Shown: piece by piece, positions 37,708 through 48,051 of the stretch
Layout: each line of letters begins with the position of its first letter
How positions within the stretch are numbered: the first letter of the stretch is position 1
DNA from: Streptomyces griseoviridis
GTDB lineage: Bacteria > Actinomycetota > Actinomycetes > Streptomycetales > Streptomycetaceae
Direction of reading: 5' to 3'
NCBI RefSeq assembly: GCF_005222485.1
Contig: NZ_CP029078.1
Coordinates: 5,173,501-5,237,500 of the forward strand
DNA length: 64,000 nt
Translations under genes and position numbers: made by a program
The notes under the pieces: generated by a model
The model's input: the letters and a program-made list of their open reading frames with translations, nothing else
Database searches by the model: none
What the model was told of the DNA's origin: nothing

Positions 37708-39603
37708 GTGGAGAACCTGATTGCGCTGCTGGTGGCGGCGCCCCTGCTCGGAGCTGTCGTCCTGCTGTGCGGCGGCCGCCGCCTCGACGCCGTCGGCCAC
37801 TGGATCGGCACGCTGCTCGCGGCCGCCTCCTTCGTGATCGGCGTCGTCCTCTTCGCCGATCTGCTCGGCCGGGGCACCGACGACCGCACCCTGTTGCAGC
37901 ACCTGTTCACCTGGGTACCGGTCGAGGGGTTCCAGGCGGACGTCGCCTTCCGCCTCGACCAGCTCTCGATGACGTTCGTGCTGCTGATCACCGGCGTCGG
38001 CTCGCTCATCCACGTGTACTCGATCGGGTACATGGAGCACGACGAGCGCCGCCGCCGCTTCTTCGGCTATCTGAACCTGTTCCTCGCGGCGATGCTGATC
38101 CTCGTCCTCGCCGACAACTACCTTCTGCTGTACGTCGGCTGGGAGGGCGTCGGCCTCGCCTCCTACCTGCTGATCGGCTTCTGGCAGCACAAGCCGAGCG
38201 CCGCCACCGCCGCGAAGAAGGCCTTCCTGGTCAACCGCGTCGGCGACATGGGCCTGTCGATCGCCATCATGCTGATGTTCACGACGTTCGGGACGTTCGC
38301 CTTCGGCCCCGTCCTCGCGCACGCGGGGGACGCGAGCGAGGGCAAGCTCACCGCCATCGCGCTGATGCTGCTCCTCGCGGCCTGCGGCAAGTCCGCCCAG
38401 GTGCCGCTGCAGTCCTGGCTCGGGGACGCGATGGAGGGCCCGACCCCGGTCTCGGCCCTCATCCACGCCGCCACGATGGTCACCGCGGGCGTCTACCTCA
38501 TCGTCCGCTCGGCGGCGATCTTCAACGGCGCCCCTGACGCGCAGCTCGTCGTCACCGTCGTCGGCGCCGTCACGCTGCTGTTCGGTGCGATCGTCGGTTG
38601 CGCGAAGGACGACATCAAGAAGGCGCTGGCCGGCTCGACGATGTCGCAGATCGGCTACATGGTGCTGGCCGCGGGCCTCGGCCCGATCGGCTACGTCTAC
38701 GCGATCATGCACCTGGTGACGCACGGCTTCTTCAAGGCCGGGCTGTTCCTCGGCGCAGGCTCGGTCATGCACGGCATGAACGACGAGGTCGACATGCGCA
38801 GGTACGGCGGGCTCAGGAAGTACATGCCGGTCACCTTCGTCACCTTCGGCCTCGGCTACCTCGCCATCATCGGCTTCCCCGGGCTGTCCGGCTTCTTCTC
38901 CAAGGACAAGATCATCGAGGCGGCCTTCGCGAAGGGCGGCACCGAGGGCTGGATCCTCGGCGGCTGCGCCCTGCTGGGCGCCGCGATCACCGCGTACTAC
39001 ATGACGCGCGTGATGCTGATGACGTTCTTCGGCGAGAAGCGCTGGCAGCCCGACGAGCACGGCCACGAGCCGCACCCGCACGAGTCGCCGAAGTCGATGA
39101 CGATCCCGATGATCGTGCTCGCCTTCGGGTCGGTCTTCGCGGGAGCGGTCTTCAGCGTCGGGGACCGCTTCCTCACCTGGCTCGAGCCGGTCACCGGACA
39201 CGCGCACGGGCACTCGCCGGTGAGCGCCCTCACCGTCACCCTGGCCACCATGGTGGTCCTGGTGATCGGCGTCGCCGTCGCCTGGGCCCAGTACGGCCGC
39301 CGTCCGGTCCCGGCCGTGGCCCCGCGCGGCTCGCTGCTCACCCGGGCCGCCCGCCGCGACCTGCTCCAGGACGACTTCAACCACGTCGTCCTGGTCCGCG
39401 GCGGCGAGCACCTCACGCGCTCCCTGGTCTACGTCGACCACACCCTGGTCGACGGCCTCGTCAACGGCACGGCGGCCTCGGTCGGCGGCCTGTCCGGGCG
39501 GCTGCGCAGGCTCCAGAACGGCTTCGCGCGCTCCTACGCGGTCTCCATGTTCGGCGGTGCGGCTCTCCTCGTCGCCGCGACCCTGCTGATGAGGGCGGTC
39601 TGA
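37708..39603 (+). CDS. nuoL: NADH-quinone oxidoreductase subunit L
   Basis: 631-residue antiporter-like distal proton-pumping subunit. Signatures include [18 protein letters not shown] with the conserved Glu, [19 protein letters not shown], and [20 protein letters not shown]. The long lateral helix characteristic of NuoL would lie in the C-terminal part. GTG start with GAGGGG upstream. Confidence 0.97.
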   Translation: MENLIALLVAAPLLGAVVLLCGGRRLDAVGHWIGTLLAAASFVIGVVLFADLLGRGTDDRTLLQHLFTWVPVEGFQADVAFRLDQLSMTFVLLITGVGSLIHVYSIGYMEHDERRRRFFGYLNLFLAAMLILVLADNYLLLYVGWEGVGLASYLLIGFWQHKPSAATAAKKAFLVNRVGDMGLSIAIMLMFTTFGTFAFGPVLAHAGDASEGKLTAIALMLLLAACGKSAQVPLQSWLGDAMEGPTPVSALIHAATMVTAGVYLIVRSAAIFNGAPDAQLVVTVVGAVTLLFGAIVGCAKDDIKKALAGSTMSQIGYMVLAAGLGPIGYVYAIMHLVTHGFFKAGLFLGAGSVMHGMNDEVDMRRYGGLRKYMPVTFVTFGLGYLAIIGFPGLSGFFSKDKIIEAAFAKGGTEGWILGGCALLGAAITAYYMTRVMLMTFFGEKRWQPDEHGHEPHPHESPKSMTIPMIVLAFGSVFAGAVFSVGDRFLTWLEPVTGHAHGHSPVSALTVTLATMVVLVIGVAVAWAQYGRRPVPAVAPRGSLLTRAARRDLLQDDFNHVVLVRGGEHLTRSLVYVDHTLVDGLVNGTAASVGGLSGRLRRLQNGFARSYAVSMFGGAALLVAATLLMRAV

Positions 39604-39608
39604 TACCG

Positions 39609-41180
39609 ATGTCCTTTCCCCTGCTGACAGCGACGGCGGTGCTCCCCGCTCTCGGCGCGGTCGCCACCGCCGCCGTGCCGGCCGCGCGACGCACCGCCGC
39701 CAAGTGGCTGGCCCTGCTCGTGTCGCTGGGCACACTCGCGCTGGCGATCGTCGTCCTGGTCCGCTTCGAACCGGGCGGCGACCGCTACCAGCTCACCGAG
39801 TCCCACTCCTGGATCAAGGAGTTCGGGGTCAGGTACGAGCTGGGCGTCGACGGCATCGCGGTGGCCCTGATCGCGCTGACCGCCCTCCTGATCCCGTTCA
39901 TCGTCCTGGCGGGCTGGCACGACGCCGACCCGCTGGAGACCGGCAGCAAGCGGTGGCGGCCGACGCAGGGCTTCTTCGCCCTGATCCTGGCCGTCGAGGC
40001 GATGGTGATCATCTCCTTCGAGGCCACCGACGTCTTCCTCTTCTACATCTTCTTCGAAGCCATGCTGATCCCGATGTACTTCCTCATCGGCGGCTTCGGC
40101 GACCGCGCCCACGAACACGGCGAACAGGCCGCGTCGACCCAACGCTCCTACGCGGCCGTCAAGTTCCTGCTCTACAACCTGGTCGGCGGCCTGATCATGC
40201 TGGCCGCGGTGATCGGCCTCTACGTGGTCGCCGGGAACTTCTCCCTCCAGGAGATCGCCCAGGCCCGCGCCGACGGCTCGCTGCACATGGCGACCAGCAC
40301 CGAACGCTGGCTGTTCCTCGGCTTCTTCTTCGCCTTCGCGGTGAAGGCGCCGCTGTGGCCGCTGCACACCTGGCTGCCCAACGCGATGGGGGAGGCCACC
40401 ACCCCGGTCGCCGTCCTCATCACGGCGGTCGTCGACAAGGTCGGCACCTTCGCGATGCTCCGCTTCTGCCTCCAGCTGTTCCCGGAGGCGTCGAAGTGGG
40501 CGACGCCCGTCATCCTCGTCCTGGCGCTGATCAGCATCATCTACGGGGCGCTGCTCGCGGTCGGCCAGCGGGACATCAAGCGGCTGGTGGCGTACGCGTC
40601 GATCTCGCACTTCGGCTTCATCATCATGGGCATCTTCGCGATGACCAGCCAGGGCCAGTCCGGCGCGACGCTCTACATGGTCAACCACGGCATCTCGACG
40701 GCCGCGCTGATGCTGGTCGCGGGCTTCCTGATCTCCCGGCGCGGCTCGCGGCTCATCGCGGACTACGGCGGAGTGCAGAAGGTCGCCCCGCTGCTGGCGG
40801 GCACCTTCCTGATCGGCGGCCTCGCGACGCTGTCGCTGCCGGGACTCGCGCCGTTCGTGAGCGAGTTCCTGGTCCTGGTCGGCACCTTCGAGCGGTACCC
40901 GGTGATCGGCATCGTCGCCACCTTCGGCATCGTGCTCGCCGCGCTCTACACCCTCGTCCTCTACCAGCGGACGATGACCGGCCCGGTGAAACCCGAGGTC
41001 CGCGCGATGCCCGATCTGCGGCCCCGGGAGCTGGCGGTCGTCGCCCCGCTCGTGGTGCTGCTGATCTTCCTCGGCGTCTACCCGAAGCCGGTGACGGACA
41101 TCGTCAACCCGGCGGTGCGGTCGACCCTGTCCGACGTACACAAGAAGGACCCCAAGCCCGAGGTGGAGGCGGCCAAGTGA
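39609..41180 (+). CDS. nuoM: NADH-quinone oxidoreductase subunit M
   Basis: 523-residue antiporter-like subunit. Conserved parts are FYIFFEAMLIPMYFLIG with the membrane glutamate, WPLHTWLPNAMGEATTPVAV, and DIKRLVAYASISHFGFIIMG. The ATG lies five bases after the nuoL stop. Its stop overlaps nuoN. Confidence 0.97.
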   Translation: MSFPLLTATAVLPALGAVATAAVPAARRTAAKWLALLVSLGTLALAIVVLVRFEPGGDRYQLTESHSWIKEFGVRYELGVDGIAVALIALTALLIPFIVLAGWHDADPLETGSKRWRPTQGFFALILAVEAMVIISFEATDVFLFYIFFEAMLIPMYFLIGGFGDRAHEHGEQAASTQRSYAAVKFLLYNLVGGLIMLAAVIGLYVVAGNFSLQEIAQARADGSLHMATSTERWLFLGFFFAFAVKAPLWPLHTWLPNAMGEATTPVAVLITAVVDKVGTFAMLRFCLQLFPEASKWATPVILVLALISIIYGALLAVGQRDIKRLVAYASISHFGFIIMGIFAMTSQGQSGATLYMVNHGISTAALMLVAGFLISRRGSRLIADYGGVQKVAPLLAGTFLIGGLATLSLPGLAPFVSEFLVLVGTFERYPVIGIVATFGIVLAALYTLVLYQRTMTGPVKPEVRAMPDLRPRELAVVAPLVVLLIFLGVYPKPVTDIVNPAVRSTLSDVHKKDPKPEVEAAK

Positions 41181-42826
41181 GCGCAGTAGCCGTCCACAGC
41201 CTGTGGACAACCGCGGCCGACCCGATCTCCAAGATCGAGGCGCCGAAGATCGAATACGGGCAGCTCTCGCCCGTCCTGATCATCCTGGGCGCCGCCCTGC
41301 TCGGCATCCTGGTCGAGGCGTTCGCCCCGCGCAGGTTCCGGTACCACGTCCAGGTGTTCCTCTCCGCGGTCGCGCTGTGCGCCGCGTTCGCCGCCGTCGT
41401 CGCCCTCGCGGCCGGCGGCTACGGCACCACCAAGGCGCACATCGCCGCCATGGGCGCCATCGCGGTCGACGGACCCGCCCTGTTCCTCCAGGGCACCATC
41501 CTGCTGGCCTCCCTCGTCGCCCTGTTCACCTTCGCCGAACGGCGCCTCGACCCCGACCCGCACGGCAACAGGACCGACTCGTTCGTCGCGCAGGCCGCGT
41601 CCGTACCGGGCAGCGACAGCGAGAAGGCCGCCGTCAAGGCCGGGTTCACCACCACCGAGGTGTTCCCGCTGCTGCTGTTCGCGGTCGCCGGCATGCTGGT
41701 CTTCCCCGCGGCGAACGACCTGCTGACCCTCTTCATCGCCCTGGAGGTCTTCTCCCTGCCGCTGTACCTGCTCTGCGCCCTGGCCCGCCGCAAGCGGCTC
41801 CTGTCGCAGGAGGCCGCGGTCAAGTACTTCCTGCTCGGCGCGTTCGCCTCGGCGTTCACCCTGTTCGGCATCGCCCTCCTGTACGGGTACGCCGGATCGG
41901 TCTCCTACGCGACGATCGCGCAGGTCGTCGACGGCACGGTCACCACCGTCAACCCCGCGCTCGCCGACACCATGGGCAACGACGCGCTGCTCCTGATCGG
42001 CTCCGCGATGATCGTCATGGGGCTGCTGTTCAAGGTGGGCGCGGTGCCGTTCCACATGTGGACGCCCGACGTCTACCAGGGCGCCCCGACCCCGGTGACG
42101 GGCTTCATGGCGGCGGCGACGAAGGTGGCCGCGTTCGGCGCGCTGCTGCGGCTGCTGTACGTCGTGCTGCCGGGGCTGCGCTGGGACTGGCGGCCGGTGA
42201 TGTGGGCCGTCGCCATCATCACCATGCTGGGCGGCGCGATCGTCGCGATCACCCAGACCGACATCAAGCGGCTCCTCGCGTACTCCTCGATCGCGCACGC
42301 CGGCTTCATCCTCGCGGGCGTCATCGCGACCACCCCGGACGGCGTGTCGTCGGTCCTCTTCTACCTGGCCGCGTACTCCTTCGTGACGATCGGCGCGTTC
42401 GCCGTGGTCACCCTGGTGCGCGACGCGGGCGGCGAGGCCACCCACCTGTCCAAGTGGGCGGGGCTCGGCCGCAGGTCGCCGCTGGTGGCGGCGGTGTTCG
42501 CGGTGTTCCTGCTGGCCTTCGCCGGCATCCCGCTGACCTCCGGATTCGCGGGGAAGTTCGCCGTGTTCAAGGCGGCGGCCGAGGGCGGGGCGGCCCCGCT
42601 GGTCGTGGTCGGTGTGATCTCGTCCGCGATCGCCGCGTTCTTCTACATCCGGGTGATCGTCCTGATGTTCTTCAGCGAGCCGCGCCCGGACGGCCCGACG
42701 GTCGCCGTGCCGTCGGTGCTGACGTCCACGGCGATCGGGGTCGGCGTCGCGGTGACGCTGGTCCTCGGCGTCGCGCCGCAGTACTTCCTGAACCTGGCGA
42801 ACCAGGCGGGAATCTTCGTCCGCTGA
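41177..42826 (+). CDS. nuoN: NADH-quinone oxidoreductase subunit N
   Basis: 549-residue antiporter-like subunit and last gene of the operon. It contains LFIALEVFSLPLYLLCAL with the conserved Glu, VPFHMWTPDVYQGAPTPVTG, and DIKRLLAYSSIAHAGFILAG. GTG start in the nuoM overlap. A strong hairpin follows 26 bases after the stop. Confidence 0.97.
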   Translation: MSAVAVHSLWTTAADPISKIEAPKIEYGQLSPVLIILGAALLGILVEAFAPRRFRYHVQVFLSAVALCAAFAAVVALAAGGYGTTKAHIAAMGAIAVDGPALFLQGTILLASLVALFTFAERRLDPDPHGNRTDSFVAQAASVPGSDSEKAAVKAGFTTTEVFPLLLFAVAGMLVFPAANDLLTLFIALEVFSLPLYLLCALARRKRLLSQEAAVKYFLLGAFASAFTLFGIALLYGYAGSVSYATIAQVVDGTVTTVNPALADTMGNDALLLIGSAMIVMGLLFKVGAVPFHMWTPDVYQGAPTPVTGFMAAATKVAAFGALLRLLYVVLPGLRWDWRPVMWAVAIITMLGGAIVAITQTDIKRLLAYSSIAHAGFILAGVIATTPDGVSSVLFYLAAYSFVTIGAFAVVTLVRDAGGEATHLSKWAGLGRRSPLVAAVFAVFLLAFAGIPLTSGFAGKFAVFKAAAEGGAAPLVVVGVISSAIAAFFYIRVIVLMFFSEPRPDGPTVAVPSVLTSTAIGVGVAVTLVLGVAPQYFLNLANQAGIFVR

Positions 42827-42852
42827 TCCACCGGCGGGCAGCCGCGTCACCC

Positions 42853-42885
42853 GGGCCCCGGTTCCCCTCGTGGGAGCCGGGGCCC
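42853..42885 (+). terminator. Terminator of the nuo operon
   Basis: Fourteen-bp stem, GGGCCCCGGTTCCC (42853-42866) with GGGAGCCGGGGCCC (42872-42885), including one G-U pair, and a five-base loop. It is placed directly after nuoN and before recQ. Confidence 0.8.
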
Positions 42886-43006
42886 TCGCACACCGTTCGG
42901 GTCCGGCCTGTGGATAACTCGGGGCACTGTCGGTGCGGGCCCCTATCGTGGAGGCAGTGGTCGAGGGACGACGTACGGGGCGAGAACGAGGGGTGCGACG
43001 AGCGCG

Positions 43007-45124
43007 ATGGGTGTGACGGGCGGAATCAGCGAGATGCCAGGGGTGACGGAGAGCGAAGCGCTCTCCACACTGCACCGGGTCTTCGGGTACGAGTCCTTCC
43101 GCGGTGAGCAGGAAGAGATCATCGAGCATGTCGTGGCCGGCGGTGACACGGTCGTCCTCATGCCGACCGGCGGCGGAAAGTCGCTGTGCTACCAGATCCC
43201 GGCGCTGGTCAGGCCAGGTACCGGCATCGTGGTCTCACCGCTCATCGCGCTCATGCAGGACCAGGTGGACGCGCTGCGGGCGCTCGGTGTGCGCGCCGGG
43301 TTCGTCAACTCCACGCAGGACTTCGACGAGCGCAGGACCGTCGAGGCCGAGTTCCTCGCCGGGGAGCTCGACCTGCTGTACCTGGCACCGGAGCGGCTGC
43401 GCCTCGACTCCACGCTCGATCTGCTGTCCCGGGGCAAGATCTCCGTCTTCGCCATCGACGAGGCGCACTGCGTCTCCCAGTGGGGCCACGACTTCCGCCC
43501 GGACTACCTGTCCCTCTCCCTGCTCGGCGAGCGCTGGCCCGACGTCCCCCGGATCGCCCTCACCGCGACGGCCACCCGCGCCACCCACGAGGAGATCACC
43601 CAGCGGCTCGGCATGCCGAAGGCCAGGCACTTCGTCGCCAGCTTCGACCGGCCCAACATCCAGTACCGGATCGTGCCGAAGGCCGACCCCAAGAAGCAGC
43701 TCCTCGCCTTCCTCAAGGAGGAGCACGCGGGCGACGCCGGCATCGTCTACTGCCTCTCCCGCAACTCGGTCGAGAAGACCGCCGAGTTCCTCTCCCGCAA
43801 CGGCATCGAGGCGGTGCCCTACCACGCCGGGCTCGACGCCCGGGTGCGCGCGGCGAACCAGTCCAGGTTCCTGCGCGAGGAGGGCCTGGTCGTGGTGGCG
43901 ACGATCGCCTTCGGCATGGGCATCGACAAGCCGGACGTCCGCTTCGTCGCCCACCTGGACCTGCCCAAGTCCGTCGAGGGCTACTACCAGGAGACGGGCC
44001 GCGCCGGGCGCGACGGACAGCCGTCCACGGCCTGGATGGCGTACGGCCTCAACGACGTCATACAGCAGCGCAAGATGATCCAGTCGAGCGAGGGCGACGA
44101 GGCGTTCAGGCGCCGTGCCGCCTCCCACCTGGAGTCGATGCTCGCGCTCTGCGAGACGGCCAGGTGCCGGCGCGGCCAGCTCCTCGCCTACTTCGGCCAG
44201 GACCCCGACCGGGCGGGCTGCGGCAACTGCGACACCTGCCTCACCCCGCCCGAGACCTGGGACGGCACGGTCGCCGCGCAGAAGGCGCTGTCGACGGTGG
44301 TGCGGTTGCAGCGGGAGCGGGGGCAGAAGTTCGGCGCGGTCCAGATCGTCGACATCCTGATGGGGCGGCGCACCGCGAAGGTCATCCAGTTCGACCACGA
44401 CCAGCTCTCCGTGTTCGGCATCGGCGAGGACCTCTCCGAGGGCGAATGGCGCGGTGTGGTCCGGCAGTTGCTGGCCCAGGGGCTGCTCGCGGTCGAGGGC
44501 GACTACGGCACGCTGGTGCTGACCGAGGCGAGCGGCTCGGTGCTGCGGCGCGAGCGGGACGTACCGCTGCGCAAGGAACCGAAGAAGCCGGTGACCGCCA
44601 AGTCGGGCTCGTCCTCCCGGGGCGAACGCAAGGCGAGGACGGCCGCGGCGGAGCTGCCCGAGGCGCTCCAGCCCGCCTTCGAGGCGCTGCGCGCCTGGCG
44701 CGCCGAACAGGCCCGCGAACAGGGCGTCCCGGCCTACGTCATCTTCCACGACGCGACGCTGCGCGAGATCGCCACGGTCTGGCCGACGTCGGTGGCGGAG
44801 CTGGGCGGCATCAGCGGCATCGGCGAGAAGAAGCTGGCGACATACGGGGAGGGCGTGGTCGGCGTACTGGCCGGCCTGGAGGCACCGGAAGCGGGGGCGG
44901 CGCAGCCGCAGCAGCAGCCCGACTCCGGTTCGCTCGCGGACCCGGCCGCGGGAACGGGCACGCCGGCGAGGCCGAAGAGGCCGAGGACAGCGAAGGAAAG
45001 GGCACCGAGGGAAACGGCACCGAAGGAAACGGCGTCGAGGGAGACGGCAGCCGCGACCGGCCCCGACCCGGACGACTTCTGGGCCGACCTGGGGGAGGAG
45101 CCGCAGACGGAGGACTGGGGGTAG
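43007..45124 (+). CDS. recQ: ATP-dependent DNA helicase RecQ
   Basis: 705 residues. Helicase domain: motif 0 [11 protein letters not shown], Walker A MPTGGGKS (K58), DEAH box at 151-154, [12 protein letters not shown], and motif [15 protein letters not shown]. Then the RecQ zinc site ([15 protein letters not shown] with GCGNCDTC), the winged-helix RQC region ([31 protein letters not shown]), and an HRDC domain at about 551-623 ([20 protein letters not shown]). The C-terminus is a disordered Glu/Pro/Thr/Arg tail. It unwinds forks, recombination intermediates and often G-quadruplexes. The start at 43007 is the longest convincing one; an ATG at 43034 is possible. Confidence 0.95.
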   Translation: MGVTGGISEMPGVTESEALSTLHRVFGYESFRGEQEEIIEHVVAGGDTVVLMPTGGGKSLCYQIPALVRPGTGIVVSPLIALMQDQVDALRALGVRAGFVNSTQDFDERRTVEAEFLAGELDLLYLAPERLRLDSTLDLLSRGKISVFAIDEAHCVSQWGHDFRPDYLSLSLLGERWPDVPRIALTATATRATHEEITQRLGMPKARHFVASFDRPNIQYRIVPKADPKKQLLAFLKEEHAGDAGIVYCLSRNSVEKTAEFLSRNGIEAVPYHAGLDARVRAANQSRFLREEGLVVVATIAFGMGIDKPDVRFVAHLDLPKSVEGYYQETGRAGRDGQPSTAWMAYGLNDVIQQRKMIQSSEGDEAFRRRAASHLESMLALCETARCRRGQLLAYFGQDPDRAGCGNCDTCLTPPETWDGTVAAQKALSTVVRLQRERGQKFGAVQIVDILMGRRTAKVIQFDHDQLSVFGIGEDLSEGEWRGVVRQLLAQGLLAVEGDYGTLVLTEASGSVLRRERDVPLRKEPKKPVTAKSGSSSRGERKARTAAAELPEALQPAFEALRAWRAEQAREQGVPAYVIFHDATLREIATVWPTSVAELGGISGIGEKKLATYGEGVVGVLAGLEAPEAGAAQPQQQPDSGSLADPAAGTGTPARPKRPRTAKERAPRETAPKETASRETAAATGPDPDDFWADLGEEPQTEDWG

Positions 45125-45537
45125 GGGAGGCGGAGCCCGGGGGCGGGAGAGGCGGCGTCCGGAGTCCGGGGTCGGGGGTCGGGGTTCGGGGGAGTTGGAG
45201 CCCGGGGTCGGGGGTCGGGGGAGTTGGAGCCCGGAGCCCGGGGTTCGGGGGCCCTGGACGAGGGATGCTGAAAGCGGGCATGTGCAAGCCAAGGGATGCC
45301 CTCCGGGGCCCGCTCCGGCCCGCTCCGCTCCGGTCCGGTTCCGTGCCGGCCCGCCGCGCTCCGGTCCGGCTCCGCTCCGGTCCGGCTCCGCTCCCGCTCC
45401 GCGCCAGCCCGCCCCGCGCTGGCCCGCCCCGCGCTGGCCCGCGCCAACCCGCCGCGCTCCGGCCCGGCCCGCTCCGGCCCGGCCCGCCCCGCGCCGGCCC
45501 GCCGCGCTCCGTCCCGCCCCGAGGGGCGCCCGCCCCG
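45125..45537. repeat. Strand-asymmetric low-complexity repeats between convergent genes
   Basis: No gene. From 45125 to about 45262 the plus strand is G-rich, with runs of four to five G and two near-identical copies containing GGGGTCGGGGGTCGGGG and GAGTTGGAGCCC (near 45168 and 45205). From about 45297 to 45537 the plus strand is instead C-rich, with many short units such as GGCCCGCTCC, GCTCCGGTCC and CGCCCCGCGCTGG. Each half therefore gives a G-rich RNA in the transcript running into it from the nearer gene. Both halves could form G-quadruplexes on opposite strands. Confidence 0.75.
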
Positions 45538-45577
45538 TCAGTGAGTGCGCAGGACCGCGCCGGGGCGGGCGCCCCTC
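45521..45577. terminator. Perfect 17-bp inverted repeat spanning a stop codon
   Basis: GAGGGGCGCCCGCCCCG at 45521-45537 and its exact reverse complement at 45561-45577, separated by 23 bases. The loop contains the stop codon of the leftward small membrane protein gene; the right arm is coding (PRGARPG), the left arm is just past the stop. It is a likely terminator for that gene and possibly for readthrough from recQ. Confidence 0.6.
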
Positions 45578-45840
45578 GGGCGGGGGGCGGCATGGTGGGT
45601 GGGCTTGGCGGGGCGGGCGCGCTCCAGGCTCCTGGTCCACAGCGCGGCGGTCAGCAGCAGGCCGGTGAAGACGACCAGGAGCAGGGCGGAGACCCACATC
45701 TGCCGACTGCCGGGGGCCTGCCACGCGCTCCAGGCCGTCGAGGCGGCCCACACGGCGATGCCGACCGCGTAGAAGGCGCGGACGCGGCGCAGTTGGCGTA
45801 CGGCCCGCAGGGGTGTGAGGTGATCGCTCATCGGTGCCAT
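45538..45840 (-). CDS. Small two-helix membrane protein, unknown
   Basis: 100 residues from the ATG at 45840 (AGGGG lies some 14 bases upstream; an ATG at 45831 and a TTG at 45873 are alternatives). A basic N-terminus (RAVRQLRRVRAF) is followed by two membrane helices (YAVGIAVWAASTAWSAW and WVSALLLVVFTGLLLTAALW) and a basic Pro/Arg tail. No family recognised; it looks like a small DUF-type actinobacterial membrane protein. It converges with recQ across the repeat region. Confidence 0.6.
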   Translation of the reverse strand: MAPMSDHLTPLRAVRQLRRVRAFYAVGIAVWAASTAWSAWQAPGSRQMWVSALLLVVFTGLLLTAALWTRSLERARPAKPTHHAAPRPRGARPGAVLRTH

Positions 45841-45947
45841 GTGCAGCCGTGTACCCCTGCGGTCGGCTCTCAAAAGGTGATCCCGAGAGCGGCTCCCGCA
45901 GGAGTCGGCGCGGACCTGAGCGGCCGCCGGGCGGTGGGGTCCGTCCG

Positions 45948-47006
45948 TCAGGGGATCAGTGCGGTGCCGAGGCTTTCGGCGGCGAGGTAGCCGCTGAACA
46001 CGGGATGGCGGCTGCCCACCGCGAGGTCGCGCCAGTAGCGCTGGAGGGAGTTGGTCTCGCGGAGACCGCCGGCGCCGTGCAGGTCGAGCATGAGGTCCAC
46101 GGCGTCGCGGCAGTCCTTGGCGGCGCCGGCCGTACTCGCCCGCAGATGGGCGAGGTCGAGGGCGCTGAGGTCGTCGCGCGCGCTGTCCCGGGCGATGGTG
46201 AGCGCGGTCCTGCCGGCCCGGTCGACCAGTGAGGAGGCGTCGGCCAGCCAGTGACGGGCGCCGGGTGAGTCGCCCATGCGCGGGTAGCTCGTCATGAAGG
46301 GTCTGCGGTCGGACCGGAACATGTCCCGCACCGCGTCCAGCGCGCCCTGCGCCGCGCCCACGAGCGGGGCCAGCAGACAGAGTCCGAAGAACAACTGCTC
46401 CCGCGGCTGGGGCGGGTCACTGCGCGCGACCCGGTGCGCGGGGACCAGCAGGCCGTCGGCGACGAGGCGTTGACTGCCCGTGCCGCGCATGCCCGCCATG
46501 TGCCAGTTCCGTTCGATGGCCAGGTCCGCGAGGGGGATGACCGCCAGGTGGTAGGCGCCGTCGACCATCAGGGACACGTTCGCCCATTCCGCGGACTCGC
46601 AGCCGGAGACGTTGTCCCACCGGCCGGTGACGCGCACGCCGTCCGCCTCGTGGGTTCCGCGGCCGGTCGGGAGTCCTGAGCCGCAGGCGAGCGCCTCGGG
46701 GTCGGCGAAGAACTCCTCGCGGGCCAGGGTGCCGTGGCGCAGGGCCACCATGGTCTTGGACGTGGCGCAGGTACCGGCGATCCACGCGGCCGAAGGACAG
46801 ACGCGCCCCAGCTCGGTCAGACGGCGGGTGACCGCCGGTGCGTCGGCCCACTGCCCGCCGTACTCGACCGGTGTGCGCAGGGCCGAGGACCCGCTGTCCC
46901 GCAGCGCGGTGACGCTCGCCTCCGTCAGGCGGCTGTGCCGTTCGCTGTCCGCCGCTTCGGCCAGCAGGACCTGGCCGTGTTCACTCACCGGGAAGTCGCT
47001 CATCAT
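45948..47006 (-). CDS. Acyl-CoA dehydrogenase-like flavoprotein (possible group D monooxygenase)
   Basis: 352 residues from the ATG at 47006. The fold is acyl-CoA dehydrogenase-like: N-terminal helical part (TEASVTALRDSGSSALRTPV), strand domain (GVRVTGRWDNVSGCESAEW, then WHMAGMRGTGSQRLVADGLL) and C-terminal helices (LMLDLHGAGGLRETNSLQRY). The strand-domain motifs resemble flavin-dependent monooxygenases such as HsaA/NpdA-type rather than true dehydrogenases, and the catalytic Glu of dehydrogenases is not evident. These use reduced flavin from a partner reductase, not present here. Divergent from an AraC-family gene 94 bases away, which probably regulates it. Confidence 0.75.
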   Translation of the reverse strand: MMSDFPVSEHGQVLLAEAADSERHSRLTEASVTALRDSGSSALRTPVEYGGQWADAPAVTRRLTELGRVCPSAAWIAGTCATSKTMVALRHGTLAREEFFADPEALACGSGLPTGRGTHEADGVRVTGRWDNVSGCESAEWANVSLMVDGAYHLAVIPLADLAIERNWHMAGMRGTGSQRLVADGLLVPAHRVARSDPPQPREQLFFGLCLLAPLVGAAQGALDAVRDMFRSDRRPFMTSYPRMGDSPGARHWLADASSLVDRAGRTALTIARDSARDDLSALDLAHLRASTAGAAKDCRDAVDLMLDLHGAGGLRETNSLQRYWRDLAVGSRHPVFSGYLAAESLGTALIP

Positions 47007-47100
47007 GCGGAAAGTCAATCCTCGCGGCAGGCGCCCGCCCATACTGCGGTGGGGCGCGGGCATACGAATCGGTGCGGAGGCGGGCTGTTAGCCTCGGCGG

Positions 47101-48051
47101 GTGGACTTCCTCAGCGAGGCGATCGGCAGCGTCAGGACCGGCCGGTCCTACGCCCGCCGGGTCACCGAGACAGGCTCCTGGGGCATGCGGTACGACGAGT
47201 TCACCGGCAGTGGCTTCCACGTCGTGCTGCGGGGCCGGGGCTGGCTCGTCACGGAGGACGCGCCGCCGCGCGCTCTGCGCCCGGGTGACGTCGTGCTCGT
47301 CGCGGCCGGCGCGCGGCACGGGCTGAGCCACGCGCCGCGCGCGCTGCGCGAACTGCCGCCCGCGACCATGGACGCGACGGCCCCGCACCCGGGGCCCGCC
47401 GACTTCGAGTTCCTCTGCGGCGCGTACCACCTGCGGCGCGGCAGGGCGTACGACTACTTGGCCACGCTGCCGGACATCGTCGTCACGTCGCCCGAGAAGG
47501 GGCCGTCCTGGACGACGTCGCTGGCCGAGCTGCTGGTCGCCGACCTGTCCGCACCGGGCCCAGGCGCGGACGCGACCCGCTCGGCACTGGTGGACCTGCT
47601 GCTGGTGCACGTGGTGCGCCAGTGGCTGCGGGACAACGGCACCGCCGACGGCCCGTACGTCGACGACCCGGTGATCGCGTCCGCGTTGCGGCACATCCAC
47701 AGCGCCCCGTACGCGTCCTGGCGGGTCTCCGAACTGAGCGCCGCCGTGGGCATGTCGCGCACCGCCTTTACCCGCCACTTCACCAGGGTGCTCGGCAAGC
47801 CGCCCCGGGACTACCTGACCGGGGTGCGGCTGTCGCGGGCGGCGAGGCTGCTGCGCGAGAGCGACGCGCCGTTGGCGGCCGTCGCGCGCGAGCTCGGGTA
47901 CTCGACCGAGTTCGCCTTCGGCGCTGCCTTCCGCCGGGAGTACGGGATTTCTCCGGGCCGCTTCCGCGACGCCCCGGACACCCTTCCGCCGGCCGCTGGA
48001 GCCGTGCGGGGCGACCCGCTCGCCACGGCGGACCCCGCCCTGAGCGGCTGA
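47101..48051 (+). CDS. AraC-family transcriptional regulator with cupin sensor
   Basis: 316 residues. The N-terminal half is a cupin-type sensor (FHVVLRGRGWLVTEDAPPRA, LRPGDVVLVAAGARHGL). The C-terminal 100 residues hold two helix-turn-helix units (WRVSELSAAVGMSRTAFTRH and APLAAVARELGYSTEFAFGA) and the AraC signature FRREYGISPGRFR. Such regulators usually sense small effectors such as aromatic or fatty compounds and control an adjacent gene, here the divergent flavoprotein. A Pro/Ala tail ends the protein. Confidence 0.88.
   Translation: MDFLSEAIGSVRTGRSYARRVTETGSWGMRYDEFTGSGFHVVLRGRGWLVTEDAPPRALRPGDVVLVAAGARHGLSHAPRALRELPPATMDATAPHPGPADFEFLCGAYHLRRGRAYDYLATLPDIVVTSPEKGPSWTTSLAELLVADLSAPGPGADATRSALVDLLLVHVVRQWLRDNGTADGPYVDDPVIASALRHIHSAPYASWRVSELSAAVGMSRTAFTRHFTRVLGKPPRDYLTGVRLSRAARLLRESDAPLAAVARELGYSTEFAFGAAFRREYGISPGRFRDAPDTLPPAAGAVRGDPLATADPALSG

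Noticed and set aside
42887..43006. TATCGT before recQ as a -10 box
   Set aside because: No acceptable -35 sequence at 16-19 bases and no LexA-type palindrome; not strong enough to list.
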